Source of the DNA: Pseudomonas paraversuta | GTDB lineage: Bacteria > Pseudomonadota > Gammaproteobacteria > Pseudomonadales > Pseudomonadaceae | NCBI RefSeq assembly: GCF_904063065.1 | Contig: NZ_CAJFCL010000004.1 | Coordinates: 248,001-312,000 of the forward strand | Length of the DNA: 64,000 nucleotides | Direction: 5' to 3' | Shown here: positions 50,243 through 60,966 of the stretch, in pieces | How the letters are laid out: each line of letters begins with the position of its first letter | Position numbering within the stretch: position 1 is the first letter of the stretch | Notes under the pieces: model-generated | Seen by the model: the letters and a program-made list of their open reading frames with translations, nothing else | The model's database searches: none | What the model was told of the DNA's origin: nothing | Made by a program: the position numbers and the translations under genes

Positions 50243-50632
50243 ATGAGCTCTACTCCAGCGCCAATCCCCAGCGCCATCAACCTGCACAAAGCCTCAAAAA
50301 CCCTCACCCTCAAATATCCCTCTGGCGAGCAATACCACCTGCCTGCGGAATTTCTGCGCGTGCACTCCCCGTCCGCCGAAGTCCAGGGCCATGGCAACCC
50401 CATTCTGCAATTCGGGAAAATCAACGTAGGTCTGAGCAAGGTAGAACCGGCTGGGCAATATGCGCTGAAAATAACCTTTGATGATGGCCACGACAGCGGC
50501 CTGTTCACCTGGGAATACCTCTATCAGCTCGGGGTTCGCCAGGAAGAGCTGTGGGCTGATTATCTGCAGCAACTGAAGGAAGCCGGCAAGTCCCGCGACC
50601 CGTCAGAATCCATCGTCAAGTTGATGCTGTAA
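50243..50632 (+). CDS. DUF971 (GBBH-like N-terminal domain) protein
   Basis: A 129-residue protein from ATG 50243 with AAAAAGG upstream; ATG 50222 is a less likely alternative. ASKTLTLKYPSGEQYHLPAEFLRVHSPSAEVQGHG and FDDGHDSGLFTWEYLYQLG are the conserved parts of the DUF971 family, related to the N-terminal domain of gamma-butyrobetaine hydroxylase. It has no catalytic domain. In P. putida the corresponding gene precedes phaC1; here the PHA genes do not follow. Confidence 0.85.
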   Translation: MSSTPAPIPSAINLHKASKTLTLKYPSGEQYHLPAEFLRVHSPSAEVQGHGNPILQFGKINVGLSKVEPAGQYALKITFDDGHDSGLFTWEYLYQLGVRQEELWADYLQQLKEAGKSRDPSESIVKLML

Positions 50633-50647
50633 CGCCAGCCCCGGTGG

Positions 50648-50690
50648 GAGCCGGCTTGCCAGCGATGGCATTGGCATCGCTGGCAAGCAA
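50648..50690. repeat. REP hairpin between DUF971 and phaF
   Basis: 14-bp perfect arms GCTTGCCAGCGATG (50654-50667) and CATCGCTGGCAAGC (50675-50688), loop of 7. It lies in the 76-bp gap where phaC1-phaZ-phaC2-phaD would be expected. Confidence 0.8.
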
Positions 50691-50708
50691 GCCCAAAGTT
50701 GCTATGGA

Positions 50709-51440
50709 CTAAAGCGCTGCGTCAGATTTTGGCTCTGGAGTAACCACAGAAGACTTGGCGGCGGCCGGCTTTTTGGCTGCGGCCGGTTTTTTAACCGCCG
50801 GTTTGGCTGCTGCAGGTTTAGCTGCGGGCTTGCTCGCAGCAGTTGCTGGCTTGGTTGCCGGCTTGGCCGCTGGTTTTGCCTTTGGCTTGGCGGCTGACTT
50901 GGCGACTGCTTTAACAGCCGGTTTTGCCACTGGCTTGGCCGCTGCGGGTTTCGCAGCGGGTTTGGCTGCAGCTTTGGCAGCTGCCGGCTTGCTGGCAGAC
51001 GAAGCCTTGGTGGCAGCAACTTTGGCTGCCGCCGCGGTGAGCTTCTCGATATGTTTGGTCAGGGTCTCGACCTTGGTGTGTAAGGTTTTGACCTCTTCAC
51101 GGCTCGGAACACCCAAACGTGAAATCGCGCTGTTAAGGCGTTTATCAAACGCCTCTTCGAACTCGCTCCACTTGCCCAGGGCCAGGTCTTTAACATCCTC
51201 GACCCGGGTACGGGCAGAAGAGGTGGTCGATTTGGCGCTGTCAGCCAGTTTACCGACTGCAGCCTTGGACAGTTTTTCGGCCTTCTCCCCATCTTTGACT
51301 AACGAATCAAATAGCTTGCTGCCGTCTGTATCGATCTTCGAGTACACACCCAAACCTGCCAGCCAGATTTTGCGCGAGTACTCTTCGACCTTGCCTACCC
51401 ATGAATTGCTGTCTTTGGCAGTCGGTTTTTTAGCAGCCAT
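50709..51440 (-). CDS. phaF: Phasin PhaF (PHA granule and nucleoid-associated protein)
   Basis: A 243-residue protein from ATG 51440, GAGGGG upstream. N-terminal phasin domain (WVGKVEEYSRKIWLAGLGVYSKIDTDG, ~14-40, with helical coiled-coil to ~140) and a histone H1-like C-terminal tail (~150-243) of repeated AKPAAKPA-type units that binds DNA. In P. putida PhaF helps distribute PHA granules. Here phaI and the synthase genes are not beside it, so granule function is doubtful unless a synthase is encoded elsewhere. Confidence 0.9.
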   Translation of the reverse strand: MAAKKPTAKDSNSWVGKVEEYSRKIWLAGLGVYSKIDTDGSKLFDSLVKDGEKAEKLSKAAVGKLADSAKSTTSSARTRVEDVKDLALGKWSEFEEAFDKRLNSAISRLGVPSREEVKTLHTKVETLTKHIEKLTAAAAKVAATKASSASKPAAAKAAAKPAAKPAAAKPVAKPAVKAVAKSAAKPKAKPAAKPATKPATAASKPAAKPAAAKPAVKKPAAAKKPAAAKSSVVTPEPKSDAAL

Positions 51441-51589
51441 CGTGTTCCCCTCAATGTTAAGTCGCGACGTCAGTGAGCAAGATCGTCGAATCATCAAGAT
51501 GAACAGAGTGCTCACCTGCATCAGGTTTAGACGCTAAGTGGCCTTGCTGCCAGTCAGAAGCCCATCGGGGCAGGCACAACAGTGCTACT

Positions 51590-51865
51590 TCACGACAACG
51601 CCTTGTCCAGCGAGCGCTCGATTTCCGATTGAATCATGCCGCTCATCGCAGACATCAGCATGCCCAGCTCAACGTCGACCCGAATGGTTTTCTCGCCGAT
51701 TGCCAGGGTGCCGTTAACCCCCGAACGCTTGAGCTTTACTGTATCTCCGGACCAGTCAGGGGTCAGCCCATACTGCCCCGCCAGCTTCTCAACCAGGGGT
51801 AGAGCTTTTTCACGTGCTGCCTCAAGGCCCAGGGTATGGGTCCGTTCAACGCTGATACGAGCCAT
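51590..51865 (-). CDS. Polyhydroxyalkanoic acid system family protein
   Basis: A 91-residue protein from ATG 51865 with CGGAG upstream. MARISVERTHTLGLEAAREKALPLVEKLAGQYGL and the TVKLKRSGVNGTLAIGEKTIRVDVELG stretch fit the small PHA granule/system family. Function is not established. It is 149 nt upstream of phaF on the same strand and divergent from ubiE. Confidence 0.82.
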   Translation of the reverse strand: MARISVERTHTLGLEAAREKALPLVEKLAGQYGLTPDWSGDTVKLKRSGVNGTLAIGEKTIRVDVELGMLMSAMSGMIQSEIERSLDKALS

Positions 51866-51975
51866 TGGTTCACTCCGAGTAAATAAGGCCGACACTATAC
51901 TTACCTTCAGCCTCGCCAAGACAAAGCCGGCCACCGGGATTAGAATGGCCAGCATTCTCTTTTGGTGACAGCGAT

Positions 51976-52746
51976 ATGACTGATCAGCGCAAAGGCAGCG
52001 ATGCCGAACCCACCACCCACTTCGGCTTCAAAAATGTGCCGGAAAGCCAAAAGGCGGAAAAAGTCGCCGAGGTTTTTCACTCTGTAGCCGCTAAATACGA
52101 CCTGATGAACGACGTACTGTCGGGCGGCATGCACCGCCTGTGGAAGCGTTTCACCATCGAACTGTCCGGCGTTCGCCCTGGCAACAAGGTGCTGGACATC
52201 GCAGGCGGCACCGGTGACCTGGCCCGTAAGTTTTCCCATCTGGTTGGCCCGACCGGCCAGGTAGTGCTGGCAGATATCAACGCCTCCATGCTCAAGGTTG
52301 GACGTGACCGCCTGCTGGACAAAGGTGTGGCCGGCAATATCGAGTTCGTTCAGGCCGACGCTGAAAAGCTGCCGTTCCCGGACAACCACTTCGATTGCGT
52401 GACCATCGCCTTCGGCCTGCGCAACGTGACCCACAAGGAAGACGCATTGCGCTCCATGCTGCGGGTACTCAAGCCGGGCGGGCGCTTGCTGGTGCTGGAG
52501 TTCTCCAAACCGACCAACCCATTGATGTCCAAGGTTTACGATGCTTATTCGTTCGCCTTCATGCCGATGGTGGGCAAGCTGATCCTCAATGACCCGGAGA
52601 GCTATCGCTACCTGGCCGAGTCGATCCGCATGCACCCGAACCAGGAAACACTGAAGTCGATGATGGTCGAGGCCGGGTTTGACCGGGTGACCTATCACAA
52701 CATGACTTCAGGCATCGTTGCGCTGCACCGCGGCATCAAGCCCTGA
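51976..52746 (+). CDS. ubiE: Ubiquinone/menaquinone C-methyltransferase UbiE
   Basis: A 256-residue SAM methyltransferase: [25 protein letters not shown] (UbiE signature 1), [13 protein letters not shown] (motif I) and [17 protein letters not shown] (signature 2). It C-methylates the benzoquinol ring in ubiquinone synthesis. Its stop overlaps the ubiJ start by 1 nt. Confidence 0.97.
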   Translation: MTDQRKGSDAEPTTHFGFKNVPESQKAEKVAEVFHSVAAKYDLMNDVLSGGMHRLWKRFTIELSGVRPGNKVLDIAGGTGDLARKFSHLVGPTGQVVLADINASMLKVGRDRLLDKGVAGNIEFVQADAEKLPFPDNHFDCVTIAFGLRNVTHKEDALRSMLRVLKPGGRLLVLEFSKPTNPLMSKVYDAYSFAFMPMVGKLILNDPESYRYLAESIRMHPNQETLKSMMVEAGFDRVTYHNMTSGIVALHRGIKP

Positions 52747-53369
52747 TGTTGCTCCGCGGCCTTCTCGCCAGCGTCGAAAACGGCGTCAATCGCATTTTGC
52801 GGCTGGACAGCACGGCCATGGCGCGCTTGCAGCCTTTGACCGGCAAAGTGATTGCTGTCGAATGCGCGGCTCCGGCATTGCAGCTGTTTATCCTGCCCAG
52901 CGATGAAGGCCTGCTGCTGGCCACCCAATGGGCTGCAGATGCCGATTGCACCCTGCGTGCACCTGCTGCCAGCTTGATGCGTCTGGTCCTGAGCAAAGAC
53001 AAGACCGCCGTGCTGCACAGCCCTGAAGTAGACCTTGAGGGCGACAGCCACGTGTTGATGGCGCTTGCCCAGGTGCTGCAAGACCTGGATCTGGACTGGG
53101 AGTATGAACTCTCGCGCTGGCTCGGACCGGTTGCCACGGCACTGATCGGCGGTCATTTGCGCAGCCGCGCCAACTGGTATCAGCAAGGGTTCGCCAGCCT
53201 TAATCAGAATCTGGCCGAATACCTCAGCGAAGAAGCCCGCACCTTGGTCGGAGAACGTGAAGCGCAAGCGCGTTTTGACGAACTCGACCAACTCAAACTC
53301 GACCTGGACCGCCTTGAGGCGCGCTTTGAGCGCCTTGGCCGATCCCTCAATTCCAGCGATAACGCATGA
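52746..53369 (+). CDS. ubiJ: Ubiquinone biosynthesis accessory factor UbiJ (SCP2-like)
   Basis: A 207-residue protein with an N-terminal SCP2 lipid-binding domain (~1-110) and a C-terminal coiled coil ([28 protein letters not shown]). UbiJ with UbiK assists the late, aerobic steps of ubiquinone synthesis. Position between ubiE and ubiB is the conserved order; ATGA overlap with ubiB. Confidence 0.92.
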   Translation: MLLRGLLASVENGVNRILRLDSTAMARLQPLTGKVIAVECAAPALQLFILPSDEGLLLATQWAADADCTLRAPAASLMRLVLSKDKTAVLHSPEVDLEGDSHVLMALAQVLQDLDLDWEYELSRWLGPVATALIGGHLRSRANWYQQGFASLNQNLAEYLSEEARTLVGEREAQARFDELDQLKLDLDRLEARFERLGRSLNSSDNA

Positions 53370-54970
53370 AGCTGCTTGCCATACGCCGTTTGTTCCGCAT
53401 CCAGCGCGTCGTCATTCGCTACCGCCTTGATGACTTGCTGTTCGCCCTGCCCTTGCCATGGTGGATGCTCTCGCTGCGCTACGCGCTGCCGTGGCGCTGG
53501 TTCCCGCGCAAGAAGCTGGAGCTGAGCCGGGGCGCTGCGCTGCGCCTGGCGCTGCAGGATCTGGGACCGATCTTTATCAAGTTCGGGCAAATTCTCTCGA
53601 CCCGTCGCGACTTGCTGCCCGAAGACATCGCCGACGAACTGATGCTGTTGCAGGATCGCGTACCGCCGTTCGACCCGCAGGTAGCGGTCAAGCTGATCGA
53701 AGAGCAACTTGGCGCCACCATCGGCGAAGTGTTCAGCCGTTTCGACATCGAACCCCTGGCCTCGGCCTCGGTGGCCCAGGTGCACTCGGCCAAGCTCAAG
53801 ACCGGCGAAGAAGTTGTGGTCAAGGTCGTACGCCCGGGCCTCAAGCCAATCATCGGTTCAGACTTGGCCTGGCTGTTCATTCTGGCCAGGGTTGCCGAAC
53901 GCCTGAGCGCTGACGCCCGCCTGCTGCACCCGGTGGATGTAGTCAGCGATTACGAAAAAACCATTTACGACGAGCTCGACCTGTTACGTGAAGCGGCCAA
54001 CGCCAGCCAGCTCAAGCGCAACTTCGAAGGCTCGCCGATGCTTTACGTGCCGCAGATCTACTGGGACTGGTGCCGGCCAAAGGTTCTGGTCATGGAGCGC
54101 ATCTACGGGGTTCAGGTCACTGACCTGAAAACCCTCGCCGATCAGCGCACCGACATGAAGATGCTGGCCGAACGCGGGGTCGAGATTTTCTTCACCCAGG
54201 TTTTTCGTGACAGTTTCTTTCACGCCGACATGCACCCCGGCAACATTTTTGTCAGCACAGTCAGCCCGTGGAGCCCGCAATACATCGCCATCGACTGCGG
54301 CATTGTCGGCAGCCTGACCCCCGAGGACCAGGACTACCTGGCGCGCAACCTTTTTGCCTTCTTCAAGCGTGATTACCGGCGGGTGGCGCAGTTGCACATT
54401 GATTCGGGCTGGGTACCGGCGCACACCAAGCTCAACGAGTTTGAAGCGGCGATCCGTACCGTATGCGAGCCGATTTTTGAAAAACCGCTGAAAGAAATTT
54501 CCTTTGGCCAGGTGCTGATGCGCCTGTTCCAGACCGCGCGGCGCTTCAACATGGAAGTCCAGCCACAGCTGGTGCTGCTGCAAAAAACCCTGCTCAACAT
54601 TGAAGGGCTGGGGCGTCAGCTGTACCCCGACCTCGACCTGTGGAGCACCGCGCAGCCGTTCCTTGAACGCTGGATGCGTGAACGGGTGAGCCCGAAAACC
54701 CTGTTGCGCAACCTGCACAGCCAGGTCGAGCAGATCCCGCATCTGGCGGGCATGACCCGCGACCTGCTGGAGCGCATGTCGCAGCCCCATAGCAAAAATC
54801 AGCGGCTGGTGGTCAGCGAACCCCGGGACAGCTGGTTCCTGCGTCTGCTGGGTGCCGGGCATCTGGCCGCCGGGGCCCTGCTGGCCAGTGTCGGGCCGCT
54901 GCACACCCTCAGCTACTGGCCGGCCGGTATCTTGCTGGCAGTGGGCCTGTATCTGATCGTACGCAGATAA
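53366..54970 (+). CDS. ubiB: ADCK-type atypical kinase/ATPase UbiB
   Basis: A 534-residue ABC1/ADCK protein: [14 protein letters not shown] (KxGQ motif), [14 protein letters not shown] (A-rich loop), [10 protein letters not shown] (Lys), [13 protein letters not shown] (catalytic HxD...N), AIDCGIVG (DFG-like DCG). Two C-terminal TM helices (~490-534) anchor it. It is required for ubiquinone synthesis. Confidence 0.96.
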   Translation: MKLLAIRRLFRIQRVVIRYRLDDLLFALPLPWWMLSLRYALPWRWFPRKKLELSRGAALRLALQDLGPIFIKFGQILSTRRDLLPEDIADELMLLQDRVPPFDPQVAVKLIEEQLGATIGEVFSRFDIEPLASASVAQVHSAKLKTGEEVVVKVVRPGLKPIIGSDLAWLFILARVAERLSADARLLHPVDVVSDYEKTIYDELDLLREAANASQLKRNFEGSPMLYVPQIYWDWCRPKVLVMERIYGVQVTDLKTLADQRTDMKMLAERGVEIFFTQVFRDSFFHADMHPGNIFVSTVSPWSPQYIAIDCGIVGSLTPEDQDYLARNLFAFFKRDYRRVAQLHIDSGWVPAHTKLNEFEAAIRTVCEPIFEKPLKEISFGQVLMRLFQTARRFNMEVQPQLVLLQKTLLNIEGLGRQLYPDLDLWSTAQPFLERWMRERVSPKTLLRNLHSQVEQIPHLAGMTRDLLERMSQPHSKNQRLVVSEPRDSWFLRLLGAGHLAAGALLASVGPLHTLSYWPAGILLAVGLYLIVRR

Positions 54971-55020
54971 CCTGCAGGAGCTAGCTCTGTCCTGCAGGAG
55001 TTCTAGCCACTCTCTGGCGA
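54971..55020. repeat. Short CCTGCAGGAG repeat after ubiB
   Basis: Two copies of CCTGCAGGAG(C/T)T at 54971 and 54991, remnants of the CCTGCAGGAGCGAGC-type REP seen elsewhere in the window. Confidence 0.45.
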
Positions 55021-55059
55021 GGCTGGCAAACTGTTAAATCGCTACGCGCGGAGTCGAAC

Positions 55060-55461
55060 ATGAACAACTGGCTGGACGAGATCAAATGGGACAGCGACGG
55101 CCTGGTGCCGGCGATTGCCCAGGACCATAAAACCGGGCGCGTTTTGATGATGGCCTGGATGAACCGCGAAGCCCTGAGCCTGACCGCCACCGAGAACCGT
55201 GCCATTTACTGGTCACGTTCCCGTGGCAAGCTGTGGCGCAAGGGTGAAGAGTCGGGCCACGTACAAAAGCTGCATGAAATGCGCCTGGACTGCGACGCTG
55301 ACGTCATTATCCTGATGGTCGAACAAATCGGTGACATCGCCTGCCATACAGGTCGTCAGAGCTGCTTCTACCGCGTGTACGAAAACTCCGGATGGAAGAC
55401 CGTCGATCCGGTGCTTAAAGACCCGCACGCCATTTATCACGCAGGACACTCCAATGACTGA
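55060..55461 (+). CDS. hisI: Phosphoribosyl-AMP cyclohydrolase
   Basis: A 133-residue enzyme with [28 protein letters not shown], the [16 protein letters not shown] core, and the metal-binding cysteines in LDCDADVI and HTGRQSCFY. It opens the purine ring of PR-AMP in histidine synthesis. The hisE start overlaps its end by 8 nt; the two activities are separate proteins here. Confidence 0.97.
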   Translation: MNNWLDEIKWDSDGLVPAIAQDHKTGRVLMMAWMNREALSLTATENRAIYWSRSRGKLWRKGEESGHVQKLHEMRLDCDADVIILMVEQIGDIACHTGRQSCFYRVYENSGWKTVDPVLKDPHAIYHAGHSND

Positions 55462-55786
55462 CACCTTGAGCCGCGTAGCCCGGGTACTCGAAGAGCGCAA
55501 AGGCGCCTCGCCGGACAGTTCGTATGTCGCCAGCCTGTACCACAAGGGTCTGAACAAGATTCTGGAGAAGGTCGGCGAAGAGTCGGTCGAAACCATCATC
55601 GCAGCCAAAGATGCGGCCATCAGCGGAGATTGCAGCGATGTCATCTACGAAACCGCCGATCTATGGTTCCACAGCATGATCATGCTCGCCCAGCTGGGTC
55701 AGCATCCTCAGGCCGTACTGGATGAACTGGAGCGTCGCATCGGTACCTCCGGCCACGTGGAAAAAGCCTCACGGCCATCCGCTTAA
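55454..55786 (+). CDS. hisE: Phosphoribosyl-ATP pyrophosphohydrolase
   Basis: A 110-residue all-alpha MazG-like enzyme from ATG 55454. [31 protein letters not shown] and [11 protein letters not shown] carry the Glu/Asp metal-binding residues. It hydrolyses PR-ATP to PR-AMP, the step before HisI. Confidence 0.96.
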   Translation: MTDTLSRVARVLEERKGASPDSSYVASLYHKGLNKILEKVGEESVETIIAAKDAAISGDCSDVIYETADLWFHSMIMLAQLGQHPQAVLDELERRIGTSGHVEKASRPSA

Positions 55787-55808
55787 ACTTTTTTGCAAGG
55801 AACTCATC

Positions 55809-56087
55809 ATGGGCATTTTTGACTGGAAACACTGGGTCGTCATTCTGGTAGTTGTGGTCCTGGTCTTCGGCACCAAAAAACTGAAAAACCTGGGCACTGA
55901 CGTGGGCGAATCGATCAAGGGCTTTCGCAAAGCCATGAACGACGACGAGAAGCCTGCCGAACCGGTAGTGCCGCCTGCACAGCCAACGGCCGCACCGCAG
56001 CCACACACCACTTCGACCCTCAACGAGCCGCACACCATTGACGTGCAGGCCCAGAAAGTCGAAGAGCCGACCCGCAAAGACGTGTGA
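55809..56087 (+). CDS. tatA: Sec-independent translocase subunit TatA
   Basis: A 92-residue protein from ATG 55809, AAGGA upstream. Short N-out TM helix ([18 protein letters not shown]), FGTKKL hinge, amphipathic helix ([19 protein letters not shown]) and a Pro-rich tail. TatA oligomers form the Tat conduit for folded proteins. Confidence 0.96.
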   Translation: MGIFDWKHWVVILVVVVLVFGTKKLKNLGTDVGESIKGFRKAMNDDEKPAEPVVPPAQPTAAPQPHTTSTLNEPHTIDVQAQKVEEPTRKDV

Positions 56088-56097
56088 GCCAAAAATA

Positions 56098-56514
56098 ATG
56101 TTCGGTATCAGCTTCAGTGAACTGCTGCTCGTCGGCCTGGTGGCCCTGTTGGTGCTCGGCCCCGAGCGCCTGCCGGGAGCAGCACGCACGGCGGGGCTGT
56201 GGATCGGCCGCTTGAAACGCAGCTTCAATGCGATCAAACAGGAAGTTGAGCGTGAAATCGGCGCCGACGAAATTCGTCGGCAACTGCACAACGAGCACAT
56301 CATGTCGATGGAAGAAGAAGCCAAGAAGATTCTGGCCCCGCTCCAGCCGCCTGTGCCGCCTGTGATGCCGACCGAGCCTTTGGCCGCACCTGCGCAGCCG
56401 GAGCCTGCAGAGCCGCCGGCCCCTGCTCCGGTCAGCCTGAGCAAGACCGAGTCCGGGCCTGCGCCTCAACCGGCAGTGCCACACGACCCTACCCTGCCAC
56501 CGCGAGCCCCCTAA
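56098..56514 (+). CDS. tatB: Sec-independent translocase subunit TatB
   Basis: A 138-residue protein: [26 protein letters not shown] is the TatB N-terminus with the conserved Glu in the TM helix and the GPERLP hinge. A long amphipathic helix and a Pro/Ala-rich tail follow. It forms the substrate receptor with TatC. Confidence 0.96.
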   Translation: MFGISFSELLLVGLVALLVLGPERLPGAARTAGLWIGRLKRSFNAIKQEVEREIGADEIRRQLHNEHIMSMEEEAKKILAPLQPPVPPVMPTEPLAAPAQPEPAEPPAPAPVSLSKTESGPAPQPAVPHDPTLPPRAP

Positions 56515-56518
56515 GCGC

Positions 56519-57319
56519 ATGAGCGATAAGCCTGAACACGACCAGCCAATGCCGCTGGTTTCGCATCTGACCGAGCTGCGCACCCGCCTGCTGCGCTGCA
56601 TCGCCGCGATTTTTCTGATCTTCATCGGGTTGTTCGCCTTCACCCAGCAGATCTACACCCTGGTTTCCACGCCATTGCGTGAATACCTGCCGGTGGGCGC
56701 CACGATGATCGCCACCGACGTGGCATCGCCGTTCCTCACACCGCTCAAGCTGACCATGATGGTGTCGCTGTTCATAGCGATCCCGGTGATCCTGCATCAG
56801 ATCTGGGGCTTTATCGCCCCCGGCCTGTACAAGCACGAAAAGCGCATTGCCGTGCCGCTGCTGATCTCCAGCATCTTCCTGTTCTACGCCGGCATGGCGT
56901 TCGCCTATTTCCTGGTGTTCCCGCTGGTGTTCAAGTTCTTCGCCTCCGCGACACCGGAAGGCGTGGCCATGATGACCGACATCAGTAGCTACCTTGATTT
57001 CGTCATGACCCTGTTTTTTGCCTTTGGCGTAGCCTTTGAAATCCCGGTGGCAGTGGTGCTGCTGGTATGGATCGGAATTGTCGACGTCAAATACCTGCGC
57101 AAAATCCGGCCGTACGTGATTATCGGCTGCTTTGTAGTCGGCATGATCCTGACCCCGCCGGACATCTTCTCCCAGACCCTGCTGGCGATTCCGATGTGGA
57201 TGCTGTTTGAAATCGGCATTCTGTTCGGCAGCCTGATCAGCAAAAACAAGCGTGACGATCACCCGGACGAACAGCCCGAGAACGACAGCAACGCCCAGCC
57301 GCCAGCACCGCAAGCGTGA
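56519..57319 (+). CDS. tatC: Sec-independent translocase subunit TatC
   Basis: A 266-residue protein with six TM helices. [16 protein letters not shown] at the N-terminus and the FxxxP-type first-loop region (IYTLVSTPL) are the conserved signal-peptide-binding elements. It is the twin-arginine receptor. The stop overlaps the rsmE GTG by GTGA. Confidence 0.97.
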   Translation: MSDKPEHDQPMPLVSHLTELRTRLLRCIAAIFLIFIGLFAFTQQIYTLVSTPLREYLPVGATMIATDVASPFLTPLKLTMMVSLFIAIPVILHQIWGFIAPGLYKHEKRIAVPLLISSIFLFYAGMAFAYFLVFPLVFKFFASATPEGVAMMTDISSYLDFVMTLFFAFGVAFEIPVAVVLLVWIGIVDVKYLRKIRPYVIIGCFVVGMILTPPDIFSQTLLAIPMWMLFEIGILFGSLISKNKRDDHPDEQPENDSNAQPPAPQA

Positions 57320-58026
57320 ACCTGCTGCTCCTCGAAGAGGCTGATTTCATTGCCGCCGATCGCGTGATCCTGCGCGATCGGCGCCTGACTCACATGCAGG
57401 AAGTGCACCGTGCGGCAGTGGGCGACAACCTGCGGGTCGGACGCATCGGCGGTTTAATGGGCAGCGCCGAACTGGTGCGCCTGGAGGCCAAAGAAGCCGA
57501 ACTGGTTATCCACAACCTCGACCAGCCGCCGCCCGACAAACTGCCCCTGACCCTGTTACTGGCCCTGCCGCGCCCGAAGATGTTGCGCCGGGTCCTGCAG
57601 ACAGTTGCCTCGATGGGCGTGCCCAGGGTGGTTCTGGTCAACAGTTACCGGGTCGAAAAAAGCTTTTGGCAGACCCCGTTTCTGGAGCCCGAAGCAATTC
57701 GCGAACAGCTGATTCTGGGGCTGGAGCAGTCCCGCGACAGCGTGCTGCCTGAAATCATCATCGAAAAACGTTTCAAGCCGTTTGTCGAAGACCGCCTGCC
57801 ACAGCTGGTCGAAGGCACACTGGGCCTGGTTGGCCACCCCGGTGATTACCCCGCGTGCCCACGCGGCCTGGATCAAGCCGTGACCCTGGCTATCGGCCCG
57901 GAAGGCGGCTGGATTCCGTACGAAATCGACCTGCTGGCCAAAGCCGGCCTGCAACCGGTGCAACTCGGCGCGCGCATCCTGCGGGTCGAAACCGCCGTCA
58001 CCGCCCTTCTCGCCCGGCTGTTCTGA
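57316..58026 (+). CDS. rsmE: 16S rRNA (uracil1498-N3)-methyltransferase
   Basis: A 236-residue SPOUT methyltransferase: N-terminal PUA-like domain ([17 protein letters not shown]), then the knotted domain with LAIGPEGGW and [12 protein letters not shown]. It methylates U1498 of 16S rRNA. GTG start overlaps tatC. Confidence 0.95.
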   Translation: MNLLLLEEADFIAADRVILRDRRLTHMQEVHRAAVGDNLRVGRIGGLMGSAELVRLEAKEAELVIHNLDQPPPDKLPLTLLLALPRPKMLRRVLQTVASMGVPRVVLVNSYRVEKSFWQTPFLEPEAIREQLILGLEQSRDSVLPEIIIEKRFKPFVEDRLPQLVEGTLGLVGHPGDYPACPRGLDQAVTLAIGPEGGWIPYEIDLLAKAGLQPVQLGARILRVETAVTALLARLF

Positions 58027-58037
58027 GCCCTGCCACC

Positions 58038-58118
58038 TAGTCGCTGACTATGAGCGAGGCTGCGCCCCCCCCGGGGCCAGCTTCGCAGCCATCGCAGCCT
58101 CGTTCCTCGGCGACTACT
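58038..58118. repeat. Large imperfect palindrome after rsmE (REP-like)
   Basis: TAGTCGCTGA...GAGCGAGGCTGCG at 58038-58064 faces CGCAGCCTCGTTCCTCGGCGACTA at 58093-58116. A C8 run lies in the loop. Belongs to a further REP family, distinct from the GGCTTGCCGGC type. Confidence 0.65.
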
Positions 58119-58270
58119 AAGTTGCGCTGCGGGTTTGAGGCCTCGGTCACACATTCAACACCCCCCGCTTCAGTTCCCCTGCGCCACGCCGATGCCCTGA
58201 TACCCGTGAAGAACGCAAAGCAATGGACGGCTTCCCGTCAGGCTGCTCGCGTCATAAAAGGAGTTTCATC

Positions 58271-60187
58271 ATGTACCGTCAACTGGCCAGACTACTGGGC
58301 AATATCGGTGTTAATCGCAAGCTGGGCCTGGGATTTGGTCTGGTGCTGGTTTTAACAGTGCTGATAAGCGCAATCGGTTGGAAGGGTCTGGTTTCAGTGA
58401 TCGACCGCGGTGACAAGCTGGCCAACATATCAAAGACCATCGAGCTGACCAAAGACCTGCGCATTGCACGTCTGGACTACGAGCGGGACAAGGGTGAAAA
58501 AGGCAACGCCGAGGTAAATGGCCAGTTGACCGCCCTGGACCAGACGCTGGACCTGTCGCGCCGCCAGCTCACCGATCCTGCGGAGCTGGCCCTGGTCGAG
58601 CAACAGCTCGCCGCGGTGGCCGAATACAAAAGCGCATTCGCCGACTCCGGGCTGGCCACTCAAGCACGTGAAGCCAACCGCGTACTGCTCGGCAGTACCG
58701 CCGACAGCGCCGTCGCCAGCGTTGCAGACATTGAGCAGACCTTGCTGCAAAGCGACAGCCTGGCGCAGTACAAGAGCGTCATCGAACTGCAAAAACTGCT
58801 TCAGCAAGCCAGGTTCCAGGTGCGTGGCTACACCTATAGCGCCAGCCCCGAGGCCGAGCAGCCCGCCCTGGATGCCATCGACCATGCGCTCAAAGAACTC
58901 GACAGCCTGCCCGCCAGGCTCCCCGACGAACATCTGAGCCACTTGCAGCAAGCCACGCTGGCCATGCAAAACTATCGGGCCGCCGTGACCGGCTTTCGCG
59001 ATGCTCAAGTCGCCAGTGCCCGGGCGCTGACGCGCATGCAGCAGCAAGGCAGCACCCTGATCGATCTGAGCCAGAAGCTTTCGACCCTGCAAACCGAAAA
59101 ACGCGACCAGGACAGCCAGCAGGCCGAGAACCTGCTCATAGGTTGTACATTACTGGCGCTGGTACTGGGCATCATTGCTGCCTGGGTTATTACCCGGCAG
59201 ATCGTCATCCCGCTGCAGCGCACGCTCAAGACCGTTGAATGGATCGCCGCAGGCGACCTGAGCCATGACAACCCCACCGCTCGCCGCGACGAGCTGGGGC
59301 AATTGCAGCAAGCCGTGCAACGGATGACCGAAGGTCTGCGCGAACTGATCGGGGGCATCAGCGATGGCGTGACCCAGATTGCCAGCGCGGCCGAAGAACT
59401 CTCAGCCGTGACCGAACAGACCAGCGCCGGGGTCAACAGTCAGAAAGTCGAAACCGATCAAGTCGCTACCGCCATGCACGAAATGGCGGCAACGGTGCAG
59501 GAAGTGGCGCGCAATGCCGAAGAGGCCTCAGAAGCCGCTGTTGTTGCCGACCAGCAGTCCCGTGAAGGCGACAAAGTGGTCGGTGAAGCCATTGCCCAGA
59601 TCGAGAAACTGGCGATTGAAGTGGGCCACTCCACCGAAGCCATGGATCATCTCAAGCGCGAAAGTGACAAGATCGGCAGCGTGCTCGATGTGATCAAGTC
59701 GGTGGCCCAGCAAACCAACCTGCTGGCGCTCAATGCCGCCATCGAGGCCGCCCGGGCCGGTGAGGCAGGCCGTGGCTTTGCGGTGGTAGCCGACGAGGTA
59801 CGCAGCCTGGCGCAGCGCACGCAAAAATCCACGGAAGAGATCGAAGAGCTCATTGAAGGCCTGCAAAGCGGTACCCGGCAGGCCTCCAGCAGCATGGACA
59901 GCAGCCGTATCCTGACCGACAGCAGCGTTGAACTCACCCGTCGTGCAGGCGAAGCGCTGGGCAGCATCACCCGCACGGTGTCGACCATTCAGGGCATGAA
60001 CCAACAGATTGCGGCGGCCGCCGAACAACAAAGCGCCGTAGCTGAAGAGATCAACCGCAGCGTGCTGAATGTGCGTGACGTGTCAGAGCAGACGGCAGCG
60101 GCAAGCGAAGAGACCGCGGCGTCCAGCGTTGAGCTGGCGCGCCTGGGTGCGCACCTGCAGGCGCTGGTGGCACGCTTCAAGGTCTGA
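58271..60187 (+). CDS. Methyl-accepting chemotaxis protein, probable HBM-type sensor
   Basis: A 638-residue chemoreceptor from ATG 58271 with AAGGAG upstream. TM1 (~20-42), a ~245-residue all-helical periplasmic sensor, TM2 (~287-308), HAMP (~310-360) and a cytoplasmic signalling domain with the hairpin tip [24 protein letters not shown]. The size and helical content of the sensor suggest a helical bimodular (HBM) domain as in P. putida McpS, which senses organic acids; the ligand here is unknown. No cheR-binding pentapeptide is seen at the C-terminus. Confidence 0.9.
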   Translation: MYRQLARLLGNIGVNRKLGLGFGLVLVLTVLISAIGWKGLVSVIDRGDKLANISKTIELTKDLRIARLDYERDKGEKGNAEVNGQLTALDQTLDLSRRQLTDPAELALVEQQLAAVAEYKSAFADSGLATQAREANRVLLGSTADSAVASVADIEQTLLQSDSLAQYKSVIELQKLLQQARFQVRGYTYSASPEAEQPALDAIDHALKELDSLPARLPDEHLSHLQQATLAMQNYRAAVTGFRDAQVASARALTRMQQQGSTLIDLSQKLSTLQTEKRDQDSQQAENLLIGCTLLALVLGIIAAWVITRQIVIPLQRTLKTVEWIAAGDLSHDNPTARRDELGQLQQAVQRMTEGLRELIGGISDGVTQIASAAEELSAVTEQTSAGVNSQKVETDQVATAMHEMAATVQEVARNAEEASEAAVVADQQSREGDKVVGEAIAQIEKLAIEVGHSTEAMDHLKRESDKIGSVLDVIKSVAQQTNLLALNAAIEAARAGEAGRGFAVVADEVRSLAQRTQKSTEEIEELIEGLQSGTRQASSSMDSSRILTDSSVELTRRAGEALGSITRTVSTIQGMNQQIAAAAEQQSAVAEEINRSVLNVRDVSEQTAAASEETAASSVELARLGAHLQALVARFKV

Positions 60188-60195
60188 AGTCTGAT

Positions 60196-60226
60196 AACCC
60201 TGCAGGAGCGAGCCCCTGCAGGGCTG
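60196..60226. repeat. REP-like palindrome between MCP and ABC ATPase genes
   Basis: CCCTGCAGG / CCTGCAGGG arms around AGCGAGCC, between the convergent chemoreceptor and ABC transporter genes; may serve as a shared 3' end. Confidence 0.5.
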
Positions 60227-60231
60227 GGGTT

Positions 60232-60966
60232 TTACAGCACCTGACGCAGGAACGCCTGGGCCCGCAGGTCTTTGGGCGAGTTGAAGAAGTCTTCCGGGGC
60301 GGAATCCTCCAGCAGCTTGCCGTGATCAAAGAACAGCACGCGATTGGCCACTTCACGGGCAAAGCCCATCTCGTGGGTCACACAGACCATGGTCATGCCT
60401 TCACGGGCCAGGGTCTTCATCACGTCCAGCACTTCGCCGACCATTTCCGGGTCAAGCGCCGAAGTCGGCTCGTCGAACAGCATCACCTTGGGTTCCATCG
60501 CCAGGGCACGGGCAATCGCCACCCGTTGCTGCTGGCCGCCCGATAGCCGCGACGGGTACTCGTCAGCCTTCTGCCCGATCCCGACCTTCTCCAGCAGAGC
60601 CCGGGCCTTGGCCTCGCGCTCGACCTTGCCGCGCTTGCGCACGACCTTCTGCGCCAGACACAGGTTTTCGAGCACGGTCATGTGCGGGAACAGGTTGAAA
60701 TGCTGGAACACCATGCCGACTTCACGGCGATAGGCGTTGACGTCAGTTTTCGGGTCGGCCAGGTCCAGGCCGTCGATGCTGACCGAACCGGAGTCGAACT
60801 CTTCCAGGCCGTTGAGGCAGCGTAGAAAGGTCGATTTACCTGAGCCCGAAGGCCCAATCACCACCAGCACTTCGCCTTTGGCCACTGTGGTGCTGACATT
60901 GTCTACCGCACGGACGACTTGCCCGCGGGTATCGAAGACTTTTACCAGTTCGCGAACTTCAATCAC
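60232..60966 (-). CDS. Polar amino acid ABC transporter ATP-binding protein
   Basis: A 244-residue ABC ATPase (GTG 60966, GGAGG upstream; a TTG start at 60987 is possible). Walker [11 protein letters not shown]-loop [10 protein letters not shown], signature LSGGQQQR, Walker [15 protein letters not shown] and H-loop VTHE are intact. The sequence is of the GlnQ/HisP/ArtP group. It energises import with the permease and binding protein encoded upstream. Confidence 0.93.
   Translation of the reverse strand: MIEVRELVKVFDTRGQVVRAVDNVSTTVAKGEVLVVIGPSGSGKSTFLRCLNGLEEFDSGSVSIDGLDLADPKTDVNAYRREVGMVFQHFNLFPHMTVLENLCLAQKVVRKRGKVEREAKARALLEKVGIGQKADEYPSRLSGGQQQRVAIARALAMEPKVMLFDEPTSALDPEMVGEVLDVMKTLAREGMTMVCVTHEMGFAREVANRVLFFDHGKLLEDSAPEDFFNSPKDLRAQAFLRQVL

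Noticed and set aside
50709..51440. The Lys/Ala/Pro repeat region of phaF as a tandem-repeat or CRISPR-like array
   Set aside because: The repeats are degenerate, in frame and typical of the histone H1-like tail of PhaF.
58050..58355. A 101-codon ORF between rsmE and the chemoreceptor
   Set aside because: It runs over a REP-like palindrome and into the receptor gene; composition is that of repeat DNA.
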